Source: Larkinella sp. C7 (GTDB taxonomy: Bacteria > Bacteroidota > Bacteroidia > Cytophagales > Spirosomataceae). From it: a stretch of 64,000 nucleotides of DNA. The notes below the pieces were generated by a model. The model worked only from the letters and a program-made list of their open reading frames with translations, did no database searches and was not told where the DNA came from. The stretch spans positions 122,715 through 186,714 of the forward strand of contig NZ_VBSL01000012.1 in assembly GCF_006149005.1 (NCBI RefSeq). The letters run 5' to 3'. Below, in pieces: positions 24,597-33,345 of the stretch (position 1 is its first letter; every line of letters begins with the position of its first letter). A program made the position numbers and the translations under genes.

Positions 24597-27500
24597 ATGA
24601 AAATACTGCTACGAGCGATCGTACTGGTGCTCTTATGCTACCAGTATGGGCTTTCCCAATCAAAAACCGTGTCCGGAACCATCCGGAGTGCGTCCGACAA
24701 CCTGCCGATGCCCGGGGTGACCATCGGCATCAAAGGAACCACCCAGGGGGCCACCAGCGACGGAACCGGAGCCTTCCGCATCAGCGGTATCCCGGACAAT
24801 GCCACGCTGGTGTTTTCGTTCATCGGCTACAAAACCCAGGAAATCGGCGTCGGAAACCGGACGAATTTCGACATTGTGCTGGAAGAAAGTGCGGCCATTC
24901 TGAACGAGGTGGTGGTGACGGCATCGGCCATCGAGCGTGAGAAAAAGACGCTGGGGTATGCGGTGACCAACGTAAAAGGGGAGGACCTGATCCGGGCCAA
25001 TGAGTCGAACATGCTGCGGTCGTTGCAGGGCCGGGTGCCGGGGGTTCAAATTTCGAGCGCGTCGGGAGCCGCCGGGGGCGCCACGCGCGTGGTGATTCGC
25101 GGGGCGCAATCCTTCAACGGAAACAACCAGCCGCTGTATGTTGTCGATGGAATTATTGTCAGCAACAACAACACGACCACGGCCATCATCAATGGAAACG
25201 GAACGCTGTCGGCGGCCGGAACCGGTGGCGACCTCAACAACGGCGTGGACATTACCAACCGCGCGGCCGACATTGACCCCAACAACATCGAGTCGGTTTC
25301 GATTCTGAAAGGCCCGGCTGCTGCTGCACTCTACGGTTCGCAGGCGGCTTCGGGGGTGATCATCATTACCACCAAAAACCGCAGCAAGGCCGTCACCGAC
25401 AAGCCCCAGATCAGTCTGAACAGCTCGGTCAACTTTGAAAATCCGCTGCGTTTACCTGACTACCAGAATACCTTTGCGGCTGGTTTCGACGGGGTTTATG
25501 ACCTCAACGATGCCGGAAATGTGAGCTGGGGACCGAAAATTCAGGGCCAGAAGGTGGCCGACTGGCGTACCTACGGTTTGTATGCCCTCGGGCAACTGGA
25601 CAATCCGGATTCGATTCCGCTGGTGGCCAAGCCCAACAACGTCCGCAATTTCTTCGATACCGGGGTGACACTCAACAATTCGTTTTCGGTGCGGAACAAC
25701 AACGGAACGTCCAATTACATTCTGACGGTTTCGGATGTCAACACCAAGTCCATGATTCCCAACACGAACTACCACCGGACGGCGGTAAACGTGGGGGCTG
25801 GAACCAAGTTTTTCAACAACAAGGTGTCAACCAATCTGTCGGCTACGTTTACCCGTTCCGGTGGTGACCGGGGGGTGCAGGGTCAGGGCCGGTCGAACAT
25901 CCTGCAAACGATTTACAACACGCCCCGTGACATTGAAATTACGGATCAGAAAGATTTTAACGATCCGAGGTACAACCTGGAAGGGTATTACCTGGCCGGA
26001 TTTCGAAACAATCCGTACTGGCTTCTGGAGAATAATCTGCTGAAAGACAAGGTAAACCGGTTTTTTGGAAATGCCCAGATTAGTTATGATCCGGTGCCCT
26101 GGCTGAATTTTATGTACCGGATCGGAACCGATATGTACTCGGATTTACGGACGCAGCGGTTTGCACAGGGTACCATTGCCACGGTTGGCGGACGTTTCGT
26201 GGAAGACAATACAAACTTCCAGAGTCTGCTCTCGGACTTTATCGTTACGGCCAACCGGGATCTGAGTCCGAACCTGAATCTGAAAGTGATTCTGGGCCAT
26301 AACCTGCAGGATTACAATTCGTCGCGGGGCGTTTACGATGGTCAGCCGCTGATTGTTCCGGGTTTCTACGACCTCAGCAATGCCAGCACGATTGTCACCA
26401 CGCGGGTCGATAGCCGCACGCGGCTGTACGGGATCTATGGCGATGTCCAGTTGGCCTACAAAGATTATCTATTTGTGGATGTAACCGGGCGGAATGATTA
26501 TTCCTCGACACTGCCGAAGAAAAACCGGTCGTTTTTCTATCCGGGAGCCAGCGTGAGTTTTATTCCTACCTCGGCTTTTCTGGATTTGAGAAACAATGCG
26601 TTGAGTTACATGAAACTCCGGGCCAACATCGCGCAGGTAGGGAAGGTGGCCAACGCCTACCAGATCAACCCGGTTTTTACGCGAACGGCCACCACCGACG
26701 GGTTTCAGGCATCGTATCAGTTTCCGCTCAACGGCGTAGCGGGCTTCTCGGTCGGCAACATCCGGGGCAATCCGGATCTGCGCTCGGAGCTGACCACCTC
26801 CTGGGAGATTGGTACAGAAATTCTGTTCTTCAACAACCGGCTGGGCGTCGACTTTACGTATTATAACTCCAAAAGCGAGCAGCAGATTGTGAATGTGCCG
26901 ATTTCGAGTACGTCCGGTTTTCTGGCGCAAACCCTGAACGCCGGTGCCATGACCAACAAGGGCATCGAGTTGCTGCTGACGGGAACACCCGTGAAATCGA
27001 CCTCCGGATTCCGCTGGGATGTTTCGCTGAACTTCACCCGCAACCGCAACAAAGTCACCGAGTTGTATAATCCGCTGGCGCCGGTTGGCCTGGGCGGTTT
27101 GTCTTCGCCGAGTTTGCAGGCCCGGTTGGGCGAACCGTACGGGGCGTTTTTTGGGAGCAAAATGCTGCGTGATCCCGAAGGGCGCGTGGTCGTCAATGCC
27201 ACCACCGGCCGACCGCTCACCGATCCGGTTTTGCAGGTACTGGGGAACATTCAACCCGACTTTTCAGCCGGTCTGAGCAACACGGTTTCCTTTAAAGGGC
27301 TGGCTTTCAATGTGCTGGTGGATACGCGTCAGGGTGGTAAATTCTTCTCCCAAACCGCAAACCTCGGTCGGTTTGCCGGTTATACCAAAGAGACAACCTA
27401 CAACGACCGCGAACCGTTTGTCTATCCAAACTCGGTGATTCAGAACCAGGACGGCACCTTTACGCCCAACACGACGATCAAAACGAATGGCGGGTACGAG

Positions 27501-27794
27501 TACTGGTCGACGGTGTCGAACTTCGGCGAAAATACGCTGTTCGATGCCTCGTTTGTGAAGCTGCGTGAAATGAGCCTGAGCTACGCCCTGCCGAAATCGC
27601 TGATTGGCAAGACGCCGTTCTCTACAATTCAGGTAGCATTGATTGGCCGGAACCTGATGCTGTGGACGCCCAAATCACAGCCCAACGTCGATCCGGAAGT
27701 GAGTTCGTTCGGCACCGGCAACAGCCAGGGTTACGAATACCTGGCCTATCCGTCGACCCGGAGCTACGGGGCCAGTCTGAAAATTGTGTTATAA
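24597..27794 (+). CDS. SusC/RagA family TonB-dependent outer-membrane transporter
   Basis: 1065 residues. The signal peptide (about 1-20, ending GLSQ) precedes a carboxypeptidase-D-like domain (about 24-105, VSGTIRSASDNLPMPGVTI), which is typical of SusC. The plug domain has LNEVVVTASA and the SusC pattern RIRG-like VVIRGAQSFNGNNQPLYVVDGI. The barrel fills the remaining 800 residues and ends in YGASLKIVL. It imports large nutrients, usually oligosaccharides or peptides, with SusD as the lid. susD follows 23 bp downstream. The substrate cannot be told because no glycosidase or peptidase gene is adjacent. Confidence 0.96.
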   Translation: MKILLRAIVLVLLCYQYGLSQSKTVSGTIRSASDNLPMPGVTIGIKGTTQGATSDGTGAFRISGIPDNATLVFSFIGYKTQEIGVGNRTNFDIVLEESAAILNEVVVTASAIEREKKTLGYAVTNVKGEDLIRANESNMLRSLQGRVPGVQISSASGAAGGATRVVIRGAQSFNGNNQPLYVVDGIIVSNNNTTTAIINGNGTLSAAGTGGDLNNGVDITNRAADIDPNNIESVSILKGPAAAALYGSQAASGVIIITTKNRSKAVTDKPQISLNSSVNFENPLRLPDYQNTFAAGFDGVYDLNDAGNVSWGPKIQGQKVADWRTYGLYALGQLDNPDSIPLVAKPNNVRNFFDTGVTLNNSFSVRNNNGTSNYILTVSDVNTKSMIPNTNYHRTAVNVGAGTKFFNNKVSTNLSATFTRSGGDRGVQGQGRSNILQTIYNTPRDIEITDQKDFNDPRYNLEGYYLAGFRNNPYWLLENNLLKDKVNRFFGNAQISYDPVPWLNFMYRIGTDMYSDLRTQRFAQGTIATVGGRFVEDNTNFQSLLSDFIVTANRDLSPNLNLKVILGHNLQDYNSSRGVYDGQPLIVPGFYDLSNASTIVTTRVDSRTRLYGIYGDVQLAYKDYLFVDVTGRNDYSSTLPKKNRSFFYPGASVSFIPTSAFLDLRNNALSYMKLRANIAQVGKVANAYQINPVFTRTATTDGFQASYQFPLNGVAGFSVGNIRGNPDLRSELTTSWEIGTEILFFNNRLGVDFTYYNSKSEQQIVNVPISSTSGFLAQTLNAGAMTNKGIELLLTGTPVKSTSGFRWDVSLNFTRNRNKVTELYNPLAPVGLGGLSSPSLQARLGEPYGAFFGSKMLRDPEGRVVVNATTGRPLTDPVLQVLGNIQPDFSAGLSNTVSFKGLAFNVLVDTRQGGKFFSQTANLGRFAGYTKETTYNDREPFVYPNSVIQNQDGTFTPNTTIKTNGGYEYWSTVSNFGENTLFDASFVKLREMSLSYALPKSLIGKTPFSTIQVALIGRNLMLWTPKSQPNVDPEVSSFGTGNSQGYEYLAYPSTRSYGASLKIVL

Positions 27795-27817
27795 CCGATT
27801 CCTGATTTTTCAATTTT

Positions 27818-29359
27818 ATGAAACGGATCCTCTTAAAAGCGGTTTTGCTGTCCCTGTTTGTCGGACTGAACACCGCCTGTGAAAAAGATTATTTAGACAT
27901 CAATACCGACCCCAACAACCCCTCCGAAGCGGACATCAACCTGACGTTGCCGGCGGGTCAGGCGCAGGTGGCCTTTATCGTGGGCGGGCAACTCAACATC
28001 CTCGGCGGTATTCTGTCGCAGTACTGGTCGATCCCAAGAGGGGGAAATCAGTTTCGGACCTGGGACCAGTACAACATCACCTCCTCGACACTCGACGGGC
28101 AGGGTGGGCAGTTTGCTAATTTCTACGCGGGAGCTTTGCAGGATTTTCAATATGTCATCAACCAGGGAAGCCAGCAGAACGAGTGGCGCATGGTGGGGAT
28201 TTCGAAAATCATGAAGGCTTACGGTTTCGGTGTGCTGACGGATTTGTACGGTGACATTCCGTTTTCGGAAGCCCTCGATGCCGACAAAACCATCATTCCC
28301 AAATACGACGCTCAGAAGGATATTTACGCCGGTTTACAAACGCTGCTGGATGAGGCCAAAACCGACATTGCGAAGCGGCAGGGACGTTTTCCGGGAACGG
28401 CAGACATGCTGTATCAGGCCGGAAACGAAGCCGGGATGGACCGGTGGGTGCGGTTGGCCAACACGCTGAAACTGAAGTTTTACCTGCGGATGAGTCAGGT
28501 TGATCCGACGGCGGCCCGAACCGGCGTTCAGGCCCTGTATGCTGCCAGCGGAACGGCATTTATGCGAACCGGCGAAAGCCTGCAACTGGTGAACGGAACC
28601 GTGACGAATTCGGAAAATCCGCTCTGGCAGGCCAATTTCCGATCGCCCAATAACCTGACGGCCAGTACGACCATCGGCAACCTGATGCAGCCGAACAACG
28701 ATCCCCGGATGCCGGTCTTTTTTCTGGATGCCGATTTGCGGACGCCCGAAATCGAGTACGTGTTTACGCCCAACGGCACGACCTCGACCAACACGGCGGT
28801 TCTCAGTTCATACCCAGGTAAGTATTTTATCGGACAACGGTTTCTCAACGGAGCGATCAACGGAACCGCAGCGACCAGCGGGGTAACGACGTCGGACGAC
28901 AATGCGGCCAAGGCACGACCGGTGGTTTTTTTGGCCTACGAGGAAAGTCTGTTGCTGCGGGCCGAAGCCATCGCCAGAGGCTGGGCCGGTACCACCGCCG
29001 ATGATCCGGCCAAACTGTACAACGAAGCCATCACCGCGTCGATGACCCGATTTGGGGTTCAACCCGGCGATTACCTGACCAAACTGGGTGTCGATTACAC
29101 CAAACAAACCGATAAAATCAAGGCGATCATTACCCAAAAATATTTGGCCTTGTACGGTTTGAATGGGGTAGAAGCTTGGGTAGAACAACGCCGGACCGGT
29201 TTCCCGGCACCGACCCTGCCGGTGGTGAACCTGACCGGAAACCGATTTATGAAAAGGCTGCCGTATGTCGATTCGGAACTCCAGCGAAATCCGAGTATCG
29301 CGGCTACCGGCATTGCGCCCGGCGACGTGCTTACCCCCGTTTGGTGGGATGTCGATTGA
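27818..29359 (+). CDS. SusD/RagB family nutrient-binding lipoprotein
   Basis: 513 residues. The lipobox cysteine is Cys21 in VGLNTAC, followed by EKDYLDINTDPNNPS, typical of the SusD-like_2 subgroup. Helical repeats with GFGVLTDLYGDIPFSEALD and the C-terminal conserved region (LYGLNGVEAWVEQRRTGFP, LPYVDSELQRNP) fit the family. It caps the SusC transporter in the outer membrane and binds the substrate. Co-transcribed with susC; a terminator nearly identical to the one before susC follows. Confidence 0.95.
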   Translation: MKRILLKAVLLSLFVGLNTACEKDYLDINTDPNNPSEADINLTLPAGQAQVAFIVGGQLNILGGILSQYWSIPRGGNQFRTWDQYNITSSTLDGQGGQFANFYAGALQDFQYVINQGSQQNEWRMVGISKIMKAYGFGVLTDLYGDIPFSEALDADKTIIPKYDAQKDIYAGLQTLLDEAKTDIAKRQGRFPGTADMLYQAGNEAGMDRWVRLANTLKLKFYLRMSQVDPTAARTGVQALYAASGTAFMRTGESLQLVNGTVTNSENPLWQANFRSPNNLTASTTIGNLMQPNNDPRMPVFFLDADLRTPEIEYVFTPNGTTSTNTAVLSSYPGKYFIGQRFLNGAINGTAATSGVTTSDDNAAKARPVVFLAYEESLLLRAEAIARGWAGTTADDPAKLYNEAITASMTRFGVQPGDYLTKLGVDYTKQTDKIKAIITQKYLALYGLNGVEAWVEQRRTGFPAPTLPVVNLTGNRFMKRLPYVDSELQRNPSIAATGIAPGDVLTPVWWDVD

Positions 29360-29405
29360 GCCAGATTTGTGTTTTCAGTGCATAGGGAACGATGATTTTT
29401 CGATC

Positions 29406-29433
29406 AAAAACCAGCCAAATCGGCTGGTTTTTT
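29406..29433 (+). terminator. terminator after susD
   Basis: AAAAACCAGCC (29406-29416) pairs with GGCTGGTTTTT (29422-29432), loop AAATC, followed by T and a pyrimidine tract. It closes the susCD operon 47 bp after the stop codon. Confidence 0.85.
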
Positions 29434-29587
29434 CTTTATCCGTTCTTTCGACCACTCATCACACTTCTGGTGCATCCCCCTAAAATCACCTCATTTGCGG
29501 TACGTGGAGCAGGTACAATTCGGGTACTTTTAGCCCATTGAAAGTTTGCCGAGAATGAATCATTGGTCACTAAAAACAACAAATACT

Positions 29588-30037
29588 ATGAATCGTATCC
29601 TGAAAGCAGCCGCCTTACTTCTCTTTCTGAGCGCCCCGGTTTTGGCCGGAACCGCGTCGCCAACACCGATTCCCGGCGACGATAAAGAAACCGGATCAGT
29701 TTCGGCTGCGCCGAACGTGACCCGGACCAAATCCATGGGGGTTGCCATTTACCGGTCCATCAATACCGCCAAGATGAATCTGATGATCGAAAACTACATT
29801 GAAGTCCCGATCCAGGTCACGTTGAGGAATGAGGACCAGGAAGTGCTTCACGCCGAGAAAGTAGGGAAACGGCTGAAAAAATACTGGCGAAAATTCGATA
29901 TGGAAACGATGAAAGACGGGTTGTATACCTTCGAAGTGAGTGACGGATTCACCAAAATCACGAAGGCTTTCCGGCTCGAAACCCAGAAAGTGGAAGTAAA
30001 GCAACCCACCCGGTTTGTGTCTTTGCTGAATGAATGA
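29588..30037 (+). CDS. small secreted protein with predicted beta-sandwich
   Basis: 149 residues from the ATG at 29588. The signal peptide MNRILKAAALLLFLSAPVLAG is followed by a Pro/Asp-rich linker and a domain of about 90 residues with alternating strands (KMNLMIENYIEVPIQVTLRN, EVLHAEKVGKRLKKYWRKFD, GLYTFEVSDGFTKITKAFRLE). This resembles the short beta-sandwich secreted proteins (DUF3244-like) of Bacteroidota. I cannot name the family with certainty. It lies just after the susD terminator with its own upstream region, so it may still belong to the same regulon. Confidence 0.65.
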   Translation: MNRILKAAALLLFLSAPVLAGTASPTPIPGDDKETGSVSAAPNVTRTKSMGVAIYRSINTAKMNLMIENYIEVPIQVTLRNEDQEVLHAEKVGKRLKKYWRKFDMETMKDGLYTFEVSDGFTKITKAFRLETQKVEVKQPTRFVSLLNE

Positions 30038-30138
30038 CCGGTTTGGCCGGTCTGATCAATCCCTCGCTGACGAAGGTAACGTGCGTAAAAGAAGGCCGCT
30101 CTTTTACGTCGTTCTTCGCTGCGGGGGATGGTTGTTGT

Positions 30139-30186
30139 AAAGAAGGTTGTTTCGCGGGCGGCCCCGCCCGCGAAACAACCTTCTTT
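30139..30186. terminator. 48-nt perfect palindrome, bidirectional terminator
   Basis: Every base from 30139 to 30186 pairs with its mirror position (24 complementary pairs counting the centre), giving a stem of about 22 bp with a minimal loop. The arms begin AAAGAAGG and the centre is GC-rich (GGGCGGCCCCGCCC). It sits between the convergent secreted-protein gene (stop 30037) and the SnoaL-like gene (stop 30189). A second small hairpin, GCGTAAAAGA with TCTTTTACG, lies at about 30083-30108. Confidence 0.75.
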
Positions 30187-30188
30187 CT

Positions 30189-31061
30189 CTATTCCGCTGG
30201 TTCCAGATTAATCAGATCCAGCACAATTTTCCACTGACCCTGGCTGTCTTTTTTCCAGATTCGAAGGTAATTGCCACTCTGTTTGACGGCTTTGCCAGCT
30301 ACCGTTGCCATCACCTGCGAATTTCCATACACATAACCCAAATCACCCGATTCGGCCACGGAGGCATTCAATGGTAAAAAACCGAGGGTTACGGGCTGCT
30401 TCAGGAGCGAGTCTATTGCCGTTCGTTCAACGTACGGTTGCTGGTTCATCCGGTACAGACGAGCCTGGGGGGCGAGGTATTGTTTGTAGGTCGCGGCCGG
30501 GCCGCTTTTTTCCAGCACCTTGATAAACTGGTTGTCGAAAGCCAGCAGTGTTTCCCGGTTTTTGGCCGTGTCCGGGCTCGTCACACTGCGAATACCGGTG
30601 GCAGCCCGAATGGTGTTGACAGGTGTCGTGGGTGGTGCCGGGTGGGTAATGCCGATGTCCAGGGCAATTCGCCAGGAATTATCGTTCTGTTTTTCCCAAA
30701 GGGTAACATAATGGCCATAACCCGTTGGCTTGTCCGCCAGGGTTTTCGGACGGGATTCCCAGGGTCCGGTCGTGTAGCCCAGATCGCCCGACGCCGACAC
30801 ATCGGCGGCAATGGGTTGCCAGGTCAGCTTCCCGGGGCTTTCGGGGCCTTTTTCAAACAACTCCCGCCCGTTAGTCACTTTGCCTTTGGTAAACAGAATA
30901 CCGTCCGGAGCCAGATACGATAAAAAAGCGGCTTTGGTCGTACTGTCGCGGGATTGCTGGGCAAATTTCTTTTCCGTGTTGACCAGGGTCAGCAACGGGC
31001 TCTGTGCCAGGGCCGAAACGGCCACCGACAGGAGGGTAACCGACAGGAAAAACGTTTTCAT
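30189..31061 (-). CDS. secreted protein with two SnoaL/NTF2-like (DUF4440) domains
   Basis: 290 residues. The signal peptide MKTFFLSVTLLSVAVSALAQ is followed by two tandem NTF2-like domains (about 25-150 and 165-290). Each has the pattern of an N-terminal helix, 'SYLAPDGILF' or 'QYLAPQARLYR', then 'SGDLGYTTGPWE' or 'SGDLGYVYGNSQ', and a final strand 'WRIALDIG' or 'WKIVLDLIN'. The close similarity of the two halves points to an internal duplication. Such domains bind small ligands or act as enzymes; no catalytic residues can be assigned. The upstream gene in the same direction ends one base before this ATG. Confidence 0.82.
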   Translation of the reverse strand: MKTFFLSVTLLSVAVSALAQSPLLTLVNTEKKFAQQSRDSTTKAAFLSYLAPDGILFTKGKVTNGRELFEKGPESPGKLTWQPIAADVSASGDLGYTTGPWESRPKTLADKPTGYGHYVTLWEKQNDNSWRIALDIGITHPAPPTTPVNTIRAATGIRSVTSPDTAKNRETLLAFDNQFIKVLEKSGPAATYKQYLAPQARLYRMNQQPYVERTAIDSLLKQPVTLGFLPLNASVAESGDLGYVYGNSQVMATVAGKAVKQSGNYLRIWKKDSQGQWKIVLDLINLEPAE

Positions 31062-31062
31062 A

Positions 31063-31848
31063 CTACATAAACGAACTCATGCTCGATTCGTTTGCCAATT
31101 CTTTGGCGTGTTCTTTCCCGAGGTAGTTATCAATCAGATAATGAGCGATATAGAGAACGGGCGTTAGCGCAACGGCAATAAAAAACTTGTAGATGTAATT
31201 GACAATGGCGACGGCAATGACCTGTTTGAAAGGCCAGTTTCCGAAAACGTAGAAAGCGATGGTCAGCACGACAAAGCTATCGATCAACTGAGAAACGAGC
31301 GTCGAACCAGTGGCGCGGAGCCAGATTTTGCGGCTGCCGGTAATTCTTTTCAGCGATTGAAAAACCGTGGCATCCAGCAATTGGCCCACCATGAAGGCCG
31401 TAATCGAACCGATGATGATGCCGAGTCCCTGGCGGAAAATCATGGCAAACGCATTGTTGATATTCATCGGATTGCCAACGGCATCGGTTTTGTTGACGTC
31501 GAGCCAGAATTGCGCCGGTGGAAGGGTGGTGACGAAGTAAATAATAAAAAAACTATAGGCGATAAATCCGGCGGTAATGTAGGAGATTTTTTTAACGCCT
31601 TTAAAACCATAGTATTCGTTGATAATGTCGGACGTTATAAAAACGAAAGGCCAGATCACGACGCCCGCAGTCAGGTTAAAATCCAGCACGAAATCGCCGA
31701 GCAGGTGCAATTGCGCCGGGGGAACGCCCAGCAGGGTTTCGGCGGAGAAGATTTTGACCCCAATAATTTCGGCAATAATCGCATTGGTTAAGAAAACCGC
31801 ACTGAGAAAGATGTAGAGGTTGGTTTTTTTGCTGGTAAAAGAGGCCAT
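31063..31848 (-). CDS. queuosine precursor transporter, YhhQ family (DUF165/VUT)
   Basis: 261 residues with six or more membrane helices. The family signature is visible in ITSDIINEYYGFKGVKK and in the C-terminal SQLIDSFVVLTIAFY. YhhQ proteins import 7-cyano-7-deazaguanine or 7-aminomethyl-7-deazaguanine for queuosine tRNA modification. I see no preQ1 riboswitch in the 266 bp upstream. It ends one base before the SnoaL-like gene starts, so the two are co-transcribed though functionally unrelated as far as visible. Confidence 0.88.
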   Translation of the reverse strand: MASFTSKKTNLYIFLSAVFLTNAIIAEIIGVKIFSAETLLGVPPAQLHLLGDFVLDFNLTAGVVIWPFVFITSDIINEYYGFKGVKKISYITAGFIAYSFFIIYFVTTLPPAQFWLDVNKTDAVGNPMNINNAFAMIFRQGLGIIIGSITAFMVGQLLDATVFQSLKRITGSRKIWLRATGSTLVSQLIDSFVVLTIAFYVFGNWPFKQVIAVAIVNYIYKFFIAVALTPVLYIAHYLIDNYLGKEHAKELANESSMSSFM

Positions 31849-31868
31849 CAGGGAGTTAAAAGTTATGA

Positions 31869-31925
31869 GTGAAGAGTGAAAGCAATGACAAGATATAACG
31901 CAGAATGCTTAACTCATAACACTTC
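31869..31925. repeat. intergenic inverted repeat
   Basis: GTTATGAGTGAAG near 31870 is mirrored by CTTAACTCATAAC near 31908 with one mismatch in 13, followed by ACTTCATTC. It lies between the divergent YhhQ and SGNH genes. The vocabulary (GTGAAGAGTGAAAGC) is like that of the repeat inside lptE at 13675-13768. Confidence 0.45.
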
Positions 31926-32084
31926 ATTCAGAACCCCTGACCGGTTTATATTTCCCCCGGAACCATCCCCGGATGTGCTTCGTATTTTGACTGATTTTGA
32001 GGACTGAATACAGATTGTTGACGGAATTCTCCCAAATCGTATAAATACAGGTGTCAACCGGATGGAAAGGCTTTAATCCATCTT

Positions 32085-32092
32085 TACCTTTG
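32085..32092 (+). promoter_or_regulatory. -7 promoter box for the SGNH hydrolase gene
   Basis: TACCTTTG matches TAnnTTTG exactly and lies 22 bp before the ATG at 32115, so the leader would be very short (about 16 nt). Confidence 0.5.
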
Positions 32093-32114
32093 AGGACTAC
32101 CAAAATTCACCTGC

Positions 32115-33344
32115 ATGAGAAAGATTACAGTATCGGCCACATTCGGTTGCCTGTTTGCATTGCTGATTACCCTCCCCGTCGGATTGGCCGTTGCTCAGAC
32201 TACCCCCGTGGCTCCTAATCCCCCTTTTGAACTTAAAAATGGCGACCGGGTGGTTTTCCTGGGAAATTCACTTTTCGAGGATGACATGCAGTTCGGTTAC
32301 CTGGAACTCGCCCTGACCACCCGGTTTCCCGCCCGCGATGTTACCTTCCGCAACCTGGGCTGGACCGGAGACAACGTTTTTGGCGTGGCCCGAAGCACCA
32401 TTACCAACCCGCCCACCGGCTACGACCTGCTGATGGAACACCTCACGAAAGCCAAACCAACCCTGGTATTTCTTGGATTTGGGGGTATTGAAGCCCAGGA
32501 TGGCGAGGCCGGTCTGCCGGTTTATCGCGACGGTTTAGCCAAACTGATCGACAAGATTGACCAGTTGGGCGCCAAAACCATTTTGTTGTCGCCCATTCCC
32601 ATTCTCTCCGCCGATACGCCCGAAAACCGGGCCAATCGCAACGCCATGCTGGAAGTGTATGCTTCGGCGATGGCTAAAATGGCATCGGAGCGCGGCAAAC
32701 CGTTCATTGATCTCTTCAAACCGATTCAGGAGGTGGGCCAGAAAACAGCGATCACCGAAGATGGAATTCACCTCAACGAAACCGGTTATTATTATCTGGC
32801 GACCCTTTTGGAAAAAAGCCTGGGACTTCCGGCCAGAACCGGGAATATTGCAATCACGGTTTCCAAACAAGGGGCCGAAGCGACAGCGCCCGTTAAGATC
32901 CTGAACTCGGGTCAGGAAAGTGCCAATTTGAAGTTTACGTTGGAAGAACGTTCCCTGCCGCTTCCGTTGCCGGAAACCGTGGAGGCTGTGCGTGTGATTA
33001 AAATTACCGGCCTGAAAAAAGGCTTTTATACGCTCACCAATGACAAAACCGATGTGATCACGGCTTCGGCCAAAGACTGGGCCGCCGGGGTGCCGATCCG
33101 TCAGGGAGCGGTATTCGAGCAGGCCAGCCGGTTGCGGGAGATGATCCTGAAAAAGAACGACCTGTTTTATTTCCAATACCGCCCGCTGAACACGACCTAC
33201 ATTCTGGGCTTCCGTTCCTACGAACAGGGGCGGCATGTGAAGGGCCTGGAAGAGCAGAATATCCTGATCAAGTGGCTGGAAAGCCAGATTGCCCTGAACC
33301 GAACGCCCAAAGCGAGCGTGTATCAACTTACCCCTTTGAAGTAA
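32115..33344 (+). CDS. SGNH/GDSL family hydrolase
   Basis: 409 residues. The signal peptide (about 1-28, ending GLAVAQ) is followed by an SGNH fold. The block I motif is VVFLGNSLFEDD with the nucleophilic serine, block II is NLGWTGDN, and block V is EDGIHLNETGYYYL with the Asp-x-x-His pair. Such enzymes deacylate or deacetylate esters, often on polysaccharides. The C-terminal third is a separate beta-rich domain. The gene precedes the PVC-type cytochrome protein by one base, and this pairing occurs in Planctomycetes and Bacteroidota degradation loci, suggesting a joint role in handling a carbohydrate or ester. Confidence 0.85.
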   Translation: MRKITVSATFGCLFALLITLPVGLAVAQTTPVAPNPPFELKNGDRVVFLGNSLFEDDMQFGYLELALTTRFPARDVTFRNLGWTGDNVFGVARSTITNPPTGYDLLMEHLTKAKPTLVFLGFGGIEAQDGEAGLPVYRDGLAKLIDKIDQLGAKTILLSPIPILSADTPENRANRNAMLEVYASAMAKMASERGKPFIDLFKPIQEVGQKTAITEDGIHLNETGYYYLATLLEKSLGLPARTGNIAITVSKQGAEATAPVKILNSGQESANLKFTLEERSLPLPLPETVEAVRVIKITGLKKGFYTLTNDKTDVITASAKDWAAGVPIRQGAVFEQASRLREMILKKNDLFYFQYRPLNTTYILGFRSYEQGRHVKGLEEQNILIKWLESQIALNRTPKASVYQLTPLK

Positions 33345-33345
33345 C

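Noticed and set aside
31849..32114. possible preQ1 riboswitch before the YhhQ transporter gene
   Set aside because: The upstream sequence shows an inverted repeat but no preQ1-I or preQ1-II pattern, such as the A-rich tail that forms the pseudoknot.
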